Shown here one piece after another: positions 51,766-61,055 of a DNA stretch of 64,000 nucleotides; position 1 is the stretch's first letter, and each line of letters starts with the position of its first letter. Made by a program: the position numbers and the translations under genes. The notes under the pieces were generated by a model. It was not told where the DNA came from, ran no database searches, and saw nothing but the letters and a program-made list of their open reading frames with translations. Source of the DNA: VRUE01 sp963728045 (lineage in GTDB: Bacteria; Actinomycetota; Thermoleophilia; Solirubrobacterales; 70-9); NCBI GenBank assembly GCA_963728045.1, contig CAVSIE010000002.1:930001-994000 (forward strand). Reading direction: 5' to 3'.

Positions 51766-51860
51766 GAGGGCCGGGGAATACCCCTCGAACGGGCGGATAC
51801 TCAAAGTGCCGGTCTCATTAGACCGGCACTTGTCCGGGCGAGGGGTATTCCCCGGCCCTC
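51766..51860 (-). terminator. gyrA terminator: foldback with 22-bp perfect arms and nested hairpin
   Basis: Arms 51766-51787 and 51839-51860 are perfect inverted repeats (22 bp; outer bases GAGGGCCGGGGAATACCCC). Inside, AAGTGCCGGTCT-CATT-AGACCGGCACTT (51804-51831) forms a 12-bp hairpin. The right arm begins at the first base after the gyrA stop. Without a T-tract it is best read as a structural terminator or 3' RNA-protection element. Confidence 0.85.
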
Positions 51861-54368
51861 CTACTCCGCCAGCTGCTCTTGACTGTCGTCCGGCTCCGGA
51901 GAGTCGTCTGAGTCGATGACCAGGGCGACGGCGCTGACTTTGTCGTCGTCCTTCATGTTCATCACCCGCACTCCTTGAGTTGGCCGGCCCATCTGGGAGA
52001 TGCCGCCGGCGGGAGTGCGCTGGACCATCCCGTTCTGGGAGATGAAGAGCAGGTCCTGGTGCTCGCGCACGATCAGGGCGCCGGCGAGGCCGCCCTTCTT
52101 CTCGGTCAGCTTCGCCGTCAGCACTCCCTTGGTGCCGCGCCCCTTCACCGGGTACTCGGCGACCGAGGTGCGCTTGCCGTAGCCGTTCTCGGTGACGACG
52201 AAGAGCTCGGAGTCGTCGCGGGCGACGTCCATCGCCAGCACCCGGTTGGGCTCGCCGTTGACCTTGGCGGCGACGTTCATCCCCTTGACGCCGCTGGTGT
52301 CGCGTCCCATCGGCCGCACGACCTCCTCGGAGAAGCGCGACGCGTGGCCGGACTTGGAGACGAGCAGCAGGTCGTCGTCGCCCGAGGTGAGCCGCACCTG
52401 GACCAGCTCGTCGCTGTCGCGGATCTTGATCGCGATGATCCCGTCGGCGCGGATCGGCGTGTTGTAGGCCTTGAACTCGGTCTTCTTGACCAAGCCGCCC
52501 GAGGTCGCGAAGACGAGGTATTTGTTCTCGCTGAAGTCGCGGGTCGGGATCACCGCCGTCACCTTCTCGCCCTCGCGCAGGGGCAGCACGTTGACCAGGG
52601 CCCGTCCCTTGGAGGTGCGCGATCCCTCCGGCAGCTCGTAGACCTTGAGCCGGTAGACCTTGCCGCGGTTGGTGAAGAAGAGCAGGAAGTCGTGCGTCGA
52701 GCAGATGTGGAGGTGCTCGATGTAGTCGTCCTCCTTCATGTCCATCCCCATCACGCCGCGGCCGCCGCGGTGCTGCTGGCGGTAGGTGGCGAGAGGAAGC
52801 CGCTTGGCGTAGCCAGAGTGGGTGATCGAAATCACCATCTGCTGGTCGGCGATCATGTCCTCGATGTTCATGTCGCCCTCGAAGTGGGTGATTTCGGTGC
52901 GGCGCTCGTCGCCGTAGCGTTTGTCGACCTCGTCGAGCTCCTCGATGATCAGCGCGTCGATCCGGGCGGGATCGCCGAGAATTGCTCGCAGCTCGGCGAT
53001 CCTTTTGGACAGCTCCTCGTGCTCCTCGCGCAGCTTGTCGGACTCGAGCGCAGTGAGGCGGGCGAGGCGCATGTCGAGGATCGCCTGCGCCTGCTCTTCG
53101 GACAGCTCGAAACGATCGACCAGACCGGCCTTCGCCGTCTCCGTATCAGCCGAGCCGCGGATCAATTCGATCACCGCGTCGAGGTGGTCGAGCGCGATCA
53201 GCAGTCCCTCGAGGATGTGGGCGCGGGCCTCGGCGCGGCGCAACTCGTGCTGGGTGCGGCGGATCACAACCTCGCGCTGGTGGCTGACGTAGTGCTCGAT
53301 CAGCTCCTTGAGGCTGAGCGTCTTCGGCACGCCGTCGACGAGGGCGACCATGTTGACGCCGAAGGTGCTCTGCATCGCGGTGCGCTTGTAGAGCTGGTTG
53401 AGCACCACCTCGGGCGGATCGCCGCCGCGCTTCGTCTCGATCACCAGTCGCATGCCCGAGCGGTCGGACTCGTCGCGCAGGTCGGAGATCCCGGTGATTT
53501 TTTTGTCGCGGACCAGATCGGCGATCTTGGTGATCAGGCCGCCATCGCCGCCCTTCTTGACCATGAAGGGAAGCTCGGTGACGATGATCGCGTCACGGCC
53601 GCCCTTCAGCGGCTCGACGTGGGCGCGGGCGCGGATCCGGACTGAGGCGCGGCCGGAGGCGTAGGCGTCGCGGATCCCTTCCGCGCTCATGATTCCCCCG
53701 CCGGGAAAGTCCGGGCCTTTGACGTGCTCCATCAGGCCAGCCAGGTCGATTCCGGGGTTGGCGATATAGGCCTTGACCGCTCCGATCGCCTCACTCAGGT
53801 TGTGGGGCGGAATGTTGGTCGCCATGCCGACAGCGATCCCCGCGGCGCCGTTGACGAGCAAGTTGGGGAAACGGGCGGGCAGCACCAGCGGCTCCTGCTG
53901 GGACTCGTCGTAGTTGGGCCCCCACTCGACCGTGTCGGCTTCGATGTCGCGCAGCAGCTCGGTCGAGAGGCGGGCCAGGCGCGCCTCGGTGTACCGCATG
54001 GCGGCCGGCGGGTCATCGTCGATCGAGCCGAAGTTGCCCTGGCCGTCGACGAGCATGTAGCGCAGGGAGAAGTCCTGCGCCATACGGGCCAGGGTGTCGT
54101 AGATCGCGCTGTCGCCGTGGGGGTGGTACTTACCCATCACCTCGCCGACGATGAAGGCCGACTTGCGGTAGGGCCGTGTGGGTTGCAGGGCGAGGTCGTG
54201 CATCGCGTAGAGCACTCGGCGGTGCACCGGCTTCAACCCATCGCGCACGTCTGGAAGCGCCCGCCCGACGATCACGCTCATCGCGTAGTCGAGATACGAA
54301 GACCGCATCTCGGTCGTCAGCTCGCGCTCCTCGATCCGCCCTCCGGTTAGGGCCTCAGCGCCCTCCAT
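51861..54368 (-). CDS. gyrA: DNA gyrase subunit A
   Basis: 835 residues. It is the breakage-reunion subunit of type IIA topoisomerase. Motifs: VIVGRALPDVRDGLKPVHRR, the quinolone region GKYHPHGDSAIYDTL (Ser and Asp at the E. coli 83 and 87 positions are wild-type), the active Tyr in MRYTEARL, and the GyrA box as QQHRGGRG at about residue 530 that opens the C-terminal DNA-wrapping beta-pinwheel (repeats such as VFATSGGLVKKTEF). The tail is acidic (DSDDSPEPDDSQEQL). It follows gyrB by 31 bp. Confidence 0.97.
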   Translation of the reverse strand: MEGAEALTGGRIEERELTTEMRSSYLDYAMSVIVGRALPDVRDGLKPVHRRVLYAMHDLALQPTRPYRKSAFIVGEVMGKYHPHGDSAIYDTLARMAQDFSLRYMLVDGQGNFGSIDDDPPAAMRYTEARLARLSTELLRDIEADTVEWGPNYDESQQEPLVLPARFPNLLVNGAAGIAVGMATNIPPHNLSEAIGAVKAYIANPGIDLAGLMEHVKGPDFPGGGIMSAEGIRDAYASGRASVRIRARAHVEPLKGGRDAIIVTELPFMVKKGGDGGLITKIADLVRDKKITGISDLRDESDRSGMRLVIETKRGGDPPEVVLNQLYKRTAMQSTFGVNMVALVDGVPKTLSLKELIEHYVSHQREVVIRRTQHELRRAEARAHILEGLLIALDHLDAVIELIRGSADTETAKAGLVDRFELSEEQAQAILDMRLARLTALESDKLREEHEELSKRIAELRAILGDPARIDALIIEELDEVDKRYGDERRTEITHFEGDMNIEDMIADQQMVISITHSGYAKRLPLATYRQQHRGGRGVMGMDMKEDDYIEHLHICSTHDFLLFFTNRGKVYRLKVYELPEGSRTSKGRALVNVLPLREGEKVTAVIPTRDFSENKYLVFATSGGLVKKTEFKAYNTPIRADGIIAIKIRDSDELVQVRLTSGDDDLLLVSKSGHASRFSEEVVRPMGRDTSGVKGMNVAAKVNGEPNRVLAMDVARDDSELFVVTENGYGKRTSVAEYPVKGRGTKGVLTAKLTEKKGGLAGALIVREHQDLLFISQNGMVQRTPAGGISQMGRPTQGVRVMNMKDDDKVSAVALVIDSDDSPEPDDSQEQLAE

Positions 54369-54399
54369 CTAAATCACGCTCCCCAAGACAGGACTCTGG

Positions 54400-56829
54400 C
54401 TAGACATCGAGGAACCTGACCTCTTTGGCGTGGCGTTCTATGAACGCCTTGCGCGGCTCGACCTTGTCGCCCATCAGGTCGGTGAAGATCTTCTCCGCCA
54501 TCGCCGCGTCGTCGATCTGGACCCGCTCGAGGGTGCGGCTGGCAGGGTCCATCGTCGTCTCGCGCAGCTGTTCGGCGTTCATCTCGCCCAATCCCTTGAA
54601 GCGCTGCATAGTGACGCCTTGGCGAGCCAGCTCCATCACAGTCCGTCGCAGCTCGGCGAAGGACTCCGCCGTCTTTTCTTTCTGATCGAGCGAGACCTTG
54701 AAGGGGGGGCGACCGACCTGGCTCAACAGCTCGCGGTGCGACTCGACCAGGTGACGGTAGTCGTGCGACTCGACCAGGTCGGCGGAGAGCTCGAAGGCCT
54801 TGGCAAGTCCGTCGCGGCGGTGCACCGCGCGGATCAGGATCTCGTCGCCGGATTCGGAGACGATCTCGGTGTCAAACGGCTCGGCCTCGCCAGCGTCGCC
54901 GTTGAGGACCTCCTTCACCCCGGCAAGCGAGGTGACACCACGGTCGAGCACTTCCGACTCGCCGAGGAAGCGCACCAACTCGTGGCCGAAATCCGCCTGC
55001 AGCGAGTCGGCCCAGCCCTCATGCTCCTTGAGCCGGCGGTTGAAGCGCTGCCAACGGGTCGCGGTCAGCTTGTGCGACTGTCGCTCGGCATCGGTCAGCT
55101 CGATCTGCTCTAGCTTGTCGCGCAGCAGCAGCTCCTCGAGCTCGGACTCCTTCTCGACGTAGGTTTCCTGCTTGCCGTTTTTTAGCTTGTAGAGCGGTGG
55201 CTTGGCGATGTACACATAGCCGGCCTCGATCAGCTCCGGCATCTCGCGATAGAGGAAAGTAAGGACCAGGGTGCGGATGTGGGCGCCGTCGACGTCGGCG
55301 TCGGTCATCAACACCACCTTGTGGTAGCGCGCCTCTTTGACGTCGAACTCCTCGCGGATGCCGGTGCCGACGGCGGTGATCAGCGCCTGGATCTCCTGAT
55401 TGGAGAGGACCTTGTCGATCCGCGCCTTCTCGACATTGATGATCTTGCCGCGCAGCGGCAGCACCGCCTGGGTGTTGCGGTCGCGGCCCTGCTTGGCGGA
55501 ACCACCGGCGGAATCACCCTCGACGATGAACAGCTCCGCCAGAGCCGGATCGCGCACCGTGCAGTCGGCGAGCTTGCCTGGCAGGGTCGAGTTCTCGAGC
55601 GCCGACTTGCGGCGGGTCAGGTCGCGGGCCTTGCGTGCCGCTTGGCGGGCGCGTGCGGCATCGACGGCCTTGCCGACGATCCGCTTCCCCTCGCCCGGGT
55701 TCTCCTCGAAGAACTCGGCGAGCTTGCGGTTGACGGTCTCCTTGACCAGCCCCTCGACCGGAGGGTTGCCGAGCTTGGTCTTCGTCTGTCCCTCGAACTG
55801 TGGGTCGGCGAGCTTCACCGAGATCACCGCGGTCAGCCCCTCGCGCACGTCGTCGCCGGTCAGGTTCTCGTCTTTCTCTTTGAGCAGGCCCTTGCTGCGC
55901 GCGTAGGCGTTGAGGGTGCGGGTCAGCGCCGAGCGGAAGCCGGAGAGGTGAGAGCCACCCTCGTGGGTGTTGATGTTGTTGGCGAAGCTGAAGACCGATT
56001 CCTGGTAGGAGGAGTTCCACTGCATCGCCACCTCGACCTGGCCGTCGTCGGTCTCGCCCTCGAAGTAGATCGTCTTGCGGTGCAGGGCGTCCTTGTTCTC
56101 GTTGAGGTGGGCGACGAAGTCGACGATGCCGCCCTCGTAGTGGAAGGTGTCGCGCTGGCCGGCGGCCCGCTCGTCGATCAGATCGATCTTCAGGCCACGG
56201 GTGAGGAACGCCGTCTCGCGCAGGCGCTCGGCCAGGGTCGCGTAGTCGAACTCGAGCTCGTCGAAGATCTCGGCGTCGGGGAGGAAGGTGATCGTGGTGC
56301 CGCTCGACTTCGTCTCCGCTCCTTGCGCCAGCTCGCCGAGCGGCTTGCCGCGCTCGTAGTCCTGGCTCCAACCATGGCCGTCGCGCTGGATCTCCAAGCG
56401 CAGCCGCTCGGAGAGGGCGTTGACGACGGAGACGCCGACGCCGTGCAGGCCGCCTGAGACCTTGTAGCCGCCGCCGTCCCCGAACTTGCCGCCGGCATGA
56501 AGGGTGGTCAGCACGACCTCCGCCGCGGGGCGCTTCTCCTTCGTGTGCATGTCGACCGGGATCCCCCGGCCGTCGTCGGTGACGGTGCAGCTGTTGTCCG
56601 GGTGGAGGACGACCTCGACGCTTTTGCAGTGACCGGCGAGGGCCTCGTCGACCGAGTTGTCGACGACCTCGTAGACGAGGTGGTGCAGACCGCGCGGGCC
56701 GGTCGAGCCGATGTACATGCCGGGGCGCTTGCGGACGGCTTCCAGCCCCTCGAGGACCGTGATGTCCTTGGCGCCATAGGAGGAGGCAGCAGCCTTCCCC
56801 TTGCCGGCGCTCTTCGTCTTCTCAGGCAA
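54400..56829 (-). CDS. gyrB: DNA gyrase subunit B with Toprim-region insertion
   Basis: 809 residues, long for an actinobacterial GyrB (commonly about 640-720). ATPase domain: LEGLEAVRKRPGMYIGST, EVVDNSVDEAL, DDGRGIPVDMH, GGLHGVGVSVVNAL. Toprim: VEGDSAGGSAKQGRDR and TDADVDGAHIRTL. Between the Toprim core (about 560) and the conserved VTMQRFKGLGEMNAEQL (about 750) lies about 165 extra residues, at the position of the known insert of Gram-negative GyrB. Promoter-like TATTCT lies about 80 nt upstream (56912-56917, minus). Confidence 0.97.
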   Translation of the reverse strand: MPEKTKSAGKGKAAASSYGAKDITVLEGLEAVRKRPGMYIGSTGPRGLHHLVYEVVDNSVDEALAGHCKSVEVVLHPDNSCTVTDDGRGIPVDMHTKEKRPAAEVVLTTLHAGGKFGDGGGYKVSGGLHGVGVSVVNALSERLRLEIQRDGHGWSQDYERGKPLGELAQGAETKSSGTTITFLPDAEIFDELEFDYATLAERLRETAFLTRGLKIDLIDERAAGQRDTFHYEGGIVDFVAHLNENKDALHRKTIYFEGETDDGQVEVAMQWNSSYQESVFSFANNINTHEGGSHLSGFRSALTRTLNAYARSKGLLKEKDENLTGDDVREGLTAVISVKLADPQFEGQTKTKLGNPPVEGLVKETVNRKLAEFFEENPGEGKRIVGKAVDAARARQAARKARDLTRRKSALENSTLPGKLADCTVRDPALAELFIVEGDSAGGSAKQGRDRNTQAVLPLRGKIINVEKARIDKVLSNQEIQALITAVGTGIREEFDVKEARYHKVVLMTDADVDGAHIRTLVLTFLYREMPELIEAGYVYIAKPPLYKLKNGKQETYVEKESELEELLLRDKLEQIELTDAERQSHKLTATRWQRFNRRLKEHEGWADSLQADFGHELVRFLGESEVLDRGVTSLAGVKEVLNGDAGEAEPFDTEIVSESGDEILIRAVHRRDGLAKAFELSADLVESHDYRHLVESHRELLSQVGRPPFKVSLDQKEKTAESFAELRRTVMELARQGVTMQRFKGLGEMNAEQLRETTMDPASRTLERVQIDDAAMAEKIFTDLMGDKVEPRKAFIERHAKEVRFLDV

Positions 56830-56981
56830 TTAGTCCCTTCCCGCTCTCATAGAAAACCCCGGCCCGCCTTGGTTGTGTCGCGCGGGTCGGGGTGAAATGC
56901 GACTTGACATAAGAATACCAGCTCGGCCCCCTCGAAAACCTTCTTGAGCAGAAGAAAATCCCTGCAAATCATGCATAAACG

Positions 56982-57290
56982 TCATTCGATGGCCTCGTCT
57001 TCCACACGAAAGCGCAAATTCTGCGGAGCCTGCTCGCCGAGCCTCTCCCGCAGAAGGCTCAGAAGACGATCTTGCATCAGGTCGAGCTCCTGCGCCCAGA
57101 CCGGATCTGCGCAGCCGACGGTCACTGTGCCGGCCCGCTCCGCGACCGGCTGGGCGACGTCCGCCACCCTCTCTCCCACGGTCGCCGCCCAGGCGGCCTG
57201 CACGGCCGCGAGCCTGGTCTTCGGCGCAGCCTCTGCGAGGGCCGCCTGAAGAGCGCCGGCAGCAGGGCGGGGGGCGCGGCGGCGCGTCAT
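56982..57290 (-). CDS. DUF721 (DciA-like) protein
   Basis: 102 residues, ATG overlapping the recF stop (ATGA). The DUF721 pattern is clear: VQAAWAATVGERVADVAQPVAERAGTVTVGC, then WAQELDLMQDRLLSLL (in parts). Proteins of this family include DciA, the helicase loader of bacteria lacking DnaC, and in actinobacteria it lies between recF and gyrB as here. A role in replication start or DNA binding is inferred from family and position. Confidence 0.9.
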   Translation of the reverse strand: MTRRRAPRPAAGALQAALAEAAPKTRLAAVQAAWAATVGERVADVAQPVAERAGTVTVGCADPVWAQELDLMQDRLLSLLRERLGEQAPQNLRFRVEDEAIE

Positions 57291-58381
57291 GCAGCCACCG
57301 CTCCCGACTCGGCGGGGAGCGGCATGCGCACCGTCTGGGTCAGCGCTGCCGGCGGGACCGACTCCGCCGCGGCGGCGGTGATCAGGGTCTGGCCCGCGCC
57401 CTGGAGCCGCTCGACCAGCCGCTCGCGACGGCCGGGGTCGAGCTCGCTCATCACATCGTCGAGGAGGAGCAGCGGCGGGACGCCGCGGGCGGTGAGTAGA
57501 GCGTCGCGCTCGGCGAAGAGGAGGGCCAGCAGCGCTGCCCGCTGTTGGCCCTGGGAGCCATAACGGCGCAGCTGCTTCCCTCCGACCATGATCTTCAGCT
57601 CATCGAGATGCGGTCCCCAGGAGCTCCTGCCAAGAGCGAGATCAGCGTCGCGCCGCTCGGCAAGCCCTGCGCGAACGTCTTCCGCGCTGCCCGCTGCGCG
57701 CGGCGCGTACTCGATCGCGGCGCCGCCCTCCAGGCTCAGCTCCTCGGCGGCTGAGGCGAAGGGTGCGCTCAGCTCTGCCGCGGCCTCGGAACGAGCCTGA
57801 CCCAGCTCTGCCGCGGCGGCGGCGAAGGCAGCGTCCCAGGTTTCGAGCTCCCCGGCGCCGCTGCGGCCTGCGGCGATCCTCCCCAGCAGGGCATTGCGCT
57901 GAGCGAGCGCTTGTCCGAAGCGCTGACGCAGTTCGGCTCGGGAAGGCCAGCGAGCTGCGATGAAGCGGTCCAGGTGCGCTCGCCGCTCAGCCGGGGGGCC
58001 CTTGACCAGCGCCAACCGGTCCGGCGAGAAGACCGCCACCGGCGGGCGGCACCTCGCCACTGTCGCGGGATCGGCCGGGTTGCCATCGAGGAGGTGACGG
58101 CGGCCCTCGGAACGGCTGACCGAGGCGAGGAGGCGGCGCTCGCCGGCATCACCCCCTCGAATAGCGACCTCCGCACGAGCGAAGGCCCCCCCGAATGGGA
58201 TCAGGTCCCGGCGGTCGGAGGTGCGAAAGGAGCGTCCCGTGAGAGCGAAGTAGAGCGCCTCGAGCAGGTTCGTCTTGCCGGCGCCGTTGGGACCCACCAG
58301 GCTGACGATGCCGGGGCCGAGCTCAACTCGCGCGTCGCTCAGGCTGCGCAGCGGCCTCGCTTCGACGGCCGCGACGAGCAT
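57287..58381 (-). CDS. recF: RecF recombination/repair ATPase
   Basis: 364 residues. It loads RecA at gaps with RecO and RecR. Walker A is LVGPNGAGKTNLLEAL (about 29-44); the ABC signature region is LRRYGSQGQQRAALLALLFAE; Walker B is LLLLDDVMSELDPGRRERLVE. Length and order are standard. Start ATG 2 bp past the dnaN stop codon; downstream it overlaps DUF721. Confidence 0.96.
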   Translation of the reverse strand: MLVAAVEARPLRSLSDARVELGPGIVSLVGPNGAGKTNLLEALYFALTGRSFRTSDRRDLIPFGGAFARAEVAIRGGDAGERRLLASVSRSEGRRHLLDGNPADPATVARCRPPVAVFSPDRLALVKGPPAERRAHLDRFIAARWPSRAELRQRFGQALAQRNALLGRIAAGRSGAGELETWDAAFAAAAAELGQARSEAAAELSAPFASAAEELSLEGGAAIEYAPRAAGSAEDVRAGLAERRDADLALGRSSWGPHLDELKIMVGGKQLRRYGSQGQQRAALLALLFAERDALLTARGVPPLLLLDDVMSELDPGRRERLVERLQGAGQTLITAAAAESVPPAALTQTVRMPLPAESGAVAA

Positions 58382-58383
58382 CG

Positions 58384-59490
58384 CTAGACGTTGAGGCGAA
58401 TGGGCATCACCAGGTAGCGAAAATCTTCGTTGTCGACGGGCTGCAGCAGTCCCGGGCGCAGCGGTGAGATCAGCCGCAGCAACACCTCGTCGCCCTCGAC
58501 GCTTTCGATCCCCTCCTTGAGGAACTCGGGGTTGAAGCCGATCTCCAGCGCCTCCCCCTCGAACGCAGCGGGCATCGTCTCCTCAGCGTCTCCCACGTCG
58601 GGAGTGGAAGCCGCCACCGTCAGCTCGCCGGCGGCGAAGGCCAGGCGCAGCGGCGCGTTGCGCTGAGCCAGCTGGCTGACCCGCCGTGCCACCTCGAGGA
58701 ACTCGCCGCGAGGCAACCGCACGTCGTGGTCGTAGGACTCGGGCAGCAGCTGTCGAAAGTTGGGGAACTGGCCCTCGATCAGCGTCGTGCTGAGGATGAC
58801 CCCGCCTGCGCTGAACACGGCCTGGTTGCGAAGCAGGCTGACCGCGACCTCCTCAACCCCCTCGCTCGAGAGGATCCGACCGAGCTCACGCAGGGCGCGA
58901 GCGGGAATGTTCGCCTCCAGCTCACCGCCGATGCCGCCTTTCAGCTCGGTCCGCTTTACCGCCAGCCGGTAGGAGTCTGTCGCCACCATCGTCATCTCCT
59001 CACCGGCGACGTTGACCAGGACGCCGGTGAGGACAGGGCGCATGTCGTCGCGGGAGGCGGCACGAGCTACCAAGTCGACGGTCGAGGCGAGCGCCTCAGC
59101 GGGAATCTTCAGCGGCTCGTCTCCCTCCTCGGGCAGCTTCGGGAAATCGGCGGCGGGTAGGACGCGCAAGTGGAAGCTCGAAGCGGCGCTGCGGATCTCC
59201 ACGTCCCGCTCGGCCTCGCGCAGCTCGACCTCGACCGTCGTGCCGCCGAGCGAGCGGGCGATGTCGGCGAGGAGGCGGCCCGGCAGCAGCACCGACCCTG
59301 GCGCCTCGACTTCTGCCGCGAGCTCTGTTCGCAATCCCATCTCGCCATCAGTGGCGCCCAGGGTCACGCTCTGGTCCTTCGCCTCGACGTGGATCCCCGA
59401 GAGCGCTTGAGTCGCGGTGCGGGTCGAGAGCGCCCGAGAAACAGTGGAGAGCTTGGTGACGAATTCCTCTCTTGGAATTTTTAGCTTCAA
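58384..59490 (-). CDS. dnaN: DNA polymerase III beta clamp
   Basis: 368 residues from the TTG at 59490, beginning LKLKIPREEFVTKLSTVSRAL; AAGAAGG lies about 10 nt upstream. A GTG at 59559 would extend the protein through the DnaA boxes and is unlikely. The three clamp domains are present: TTVEVELREAERDVEIRSAAS, RPVLTGVLVNVAGEEMTMVATDSYRLA (in parts), and the C-terminal FRYLVMPIRLNV typical of the clamp end. Confidence 0.96.
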   Translation of the reverse strand: MKLKIPREEFVTKLSTVSRALSTRTATQALSGIHVEAKDQSVTLGATDGEMGLRTELAAEVEAPGSVLLPGRLLADIARSLGGTTVEVELREAERDVEIRSAASSFHLRVLPAADFPKLPEEGDEPLKIPAEALASTVDLVARAASRDDMRPVLTGVLVNVAGEEMTMVATDSYRLAVKRTELKGGIGGELEANIPARALRELGRILSSEGVEEVAVSLLRNQAVFSAGGVILSTTLIEGQFPNFRQLLPESYDHDVRLPRGEFLEVARRVSQLAQRNAPLRLAFAAGELTVAASTPDVGDAEETMPAAFEGEALEIGFNPEFLKEGIESVEGDEVLLRLISPLRPGLLQPVDNEDFRYLVMPIRLNV

Positions 59491-59523
59491 AGACCGATTG
59501 CCTTCTTGAGTTGAGTTAGGGGC

Positions 59524-59597
59524 TGTGGAAACTGGTGAATCGGGGGCTGAATCGAGCACGTGTGCGGATTGCGGCTGTGGATCGGGGTTGTGGAAGG
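59524..59597 (-). promoter_or_regulatory. oriC candidate: DnaA-box cluster between dnaA and dnaN
   Basis: TGTGGAAAC (59524-59532), TGTGGATCG (59576-59584) and TGTGGAAGG (59589-59597) match the high-GC form of the DnaA box (complement of TTNTCCACA); TGTGCGGAT at 59561-59569 is a weaker one. They lie in the 135-bp dnaA-dnaN gap, the usual actinobacterial origin. The region is short for a full origin, so other boxes may lie elsewhere. Confidence 0.65.
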
Positions 59598-59625
59598 CGT
59601 TGATTCTGACAGCGGCCCCGGCCGT

Positions 59626-60936
59626 CTAGGCGTCGCCGGGGGTGGGATTGTGGATTGCTGTGCGCAACTCGCTGACCCTGGCGCTGAGAACGTCGTCCTG
59701 GGCCATCCCGACCTCAATCCTGCGCAGGGCATTGAGCACGGTGGAGTGGTCTCGCCCGCCGTAGACGCGGCCGATCTGCGGCAGCGAGAGTTCGGTCATC
59801 TCGCGAGTGAGGAAGATCGCGACTTGCCGGGCGCGAAGCGGGGTGGCTGCGCGGCTCGTGCCCACCAGCTCGGCCCGCGAGATTCCGAAGGACGTCGCTA
59901 CCCGCTGCTGAATCTCCTCGACGGGGAGGTTGGCAGGGCGCGCTGCTTTCGGCACCACCTCGGCAACCAGGTCCGAGCTGAGTGGCTTGGAGGTCAGGGA
60001 AGCGTGGGCGAGCAGCCGCGTGAGCCCCCCGTGCAAGAGCCGGACGTTTGCGTCGATACGCCGCGCCAGCTCGTCAATAACGCTGCCGTCGGTCTCGACG
60101 CCTGCCTCGCGGGTGAGGCGGCGCAGGACGGTGACACGGGTCGCCAGGTTGGGCGGCTCGACCGCGATCGTAAGTCCCCACTCGAAGCGGTCTCGCAACC
60201 GCGCGGCGAGGGTGGAAAGCTCACGCGGCAGGCGATCGGCGGAGAGGACGAGCTGGCTGCCGCCTTCGTGGAGGGCGTTGAAGGTGTGGAAGAACTCCTC
60301 TTCGGTCTGGCGCTTGCCCTCGAGGAACTGGACGTCGTCGACGAGGAGGACGTCTATGTCCCGGTAGCGCCGCTTGAACGCGTCCGCGCCGCTTGCCCGC
60401 AGCGCCGCTACGAACTCGTTGGTGAAGCTCTCCGCCGTCGTATAGCGGACGTCGAGCTCGGGTGCGTGGGTGCGCAGGTAGTTGGCGATCGCGACCAGGA
60501 GGTGCGTCTTGCCAAGCCCAGGCGGGCCGTGCAGGAAGAGTGGGTTGTAGGCCTCCGATGGCGCCTCGGCAACCGCCAGCGCCGAGGCGTGGGCGAGTCG
60601 GTTGCCGTCGCCGATCACGAATCGCTCGAAGGTGAGGCTGCTGTTGAGGTCGAGACTCGCGTCCCTTCCATCCGCTGCCTCCGATGGTCCGAAGCTGATC
60701 GCGGCTGGGCCCCCGGCGGCGATCACGGCCTCGCGGATCAGTGAGGAGTAGCGTCGCTCGGCCCAGGCGCGGACTTTGTCCGGAGCGGTGAGGTAGAGCG
60801 TCCCGCTACGCACTGCCGACGGCTGGAGCGGCGCCAGCCAGAGCGAGAAGGTGGACTCCGGTACCGAGGATCTCAGCCGTCCCTGGGCGTCTTGCCAGAG
60901 AGCTTCGAGATCGTGTCGGGCGCCGCCGTCTTCCAC
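59626..60936 (-). CDS. dnaA: Chromosomal replication initiator DnaA
   Basis: 436 residues from GTG 60936. Domain I: LEALWQDAQGRLRSSVPEST. AAA+ domain: Walker A GPPGLGKTHLLVAIAN, Walker B DVLLVDDVQFLEGK, sensor regions. Domain IV: LPQIGRVYGGRDHSTVLNALRR with the DnaA signature RDHSTV. The upstream open frame to 61116 overlaps rpmH antisense and is not used. TATGGT 9 nt before the GTG suggests a leaderless mRNA, and a DnaA box overlaps the start. Confidence 0.96.
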   Translation of the reverse strand: MEDGGARHDLEALWQDAQGRLRSSVPESTFSLWLAPLQPSAVRSGTLYLTAPDKVRAWAERRYSSLIREAVIAAGGPAAISFGPSEAADGRDASLDLNSSLTFERFVIGDGNRLAHASALAVAEAPSEAYNPLFLHGPPGLGKTHLLVAIANYLRTHAPELDVRYTTAESFTNEFVAALRASGADAFKRRYRDIDVLLVDDVQFLEGKRQTEEEFFHTFNALHEGGSQLVLSADRLPRELSTLAARLRDRFEWGLTIAVEPPNLATRVTVLRRLTREAGVETDGSVIDELARRIDANVRLLHGGLTRLLAHASLTSKPLSSDLVAEVVPKAARPANLPVEEIQQRVATSFGISRAELVGTSRAATPLRARQVAIFLTREMTELSLPQIGRVYGGRDHSTVLNALRRIEVGMAQDDVLSARVSELRTAIHNPTPGDA

Positions 60937-60951
60937 AAGCGAGCGACCATA
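60929..60951 (-). promoter_or_regulatory. dnaA promoter -10 and overlapping DnaA box
   Basis: Minus strand: TATGGT (60946-60951), then 9 nt, then CTTGTGGAAG, in which the GTG start codon sits inside a TGTGGAAG DnaA-box core. No Shine-Dalgarno is present. Layout fits autorepression by DnaA. Confidence 0.5.
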
Positions 60952-61018
60952 GCGGCGGCCTGGCGCCCGGAAAGCGGGCCCGCCGCAAATCCCGTCAAAA
61001 AGATTTTGGGGCGGCCCG

Positions 61019-61045
61019 TTGATGCCCGGATCGCGTCCGTATACT
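61019..61045 (+). promoter_or_regulatory. rpmH promoter
   Basis: TTGATG (61019-61024) and TATACT (61040-61045) with a 15-bp spacer. The -10 ends 10 nt before the rpmH ATG, implying a leader of only a few bases. Confidence 0.6.
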
Positions 61046-61055
61046 GCGACGCCCG

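Noticed and set aside
54121..54180. Quinolone-resistance change in gyrA
   Set aside because: GDSAIYD keeps Ser and Asp at the two key positions, the susceptible state.
55400..56457. Long plus-strand open frames inside gyrB, recF, dnaA and the kinase genes
   Set aside because: They mirror the sense genes, consist of Gly/Ala/Arg/Val-rich low-complexity text and have no independent start signals.
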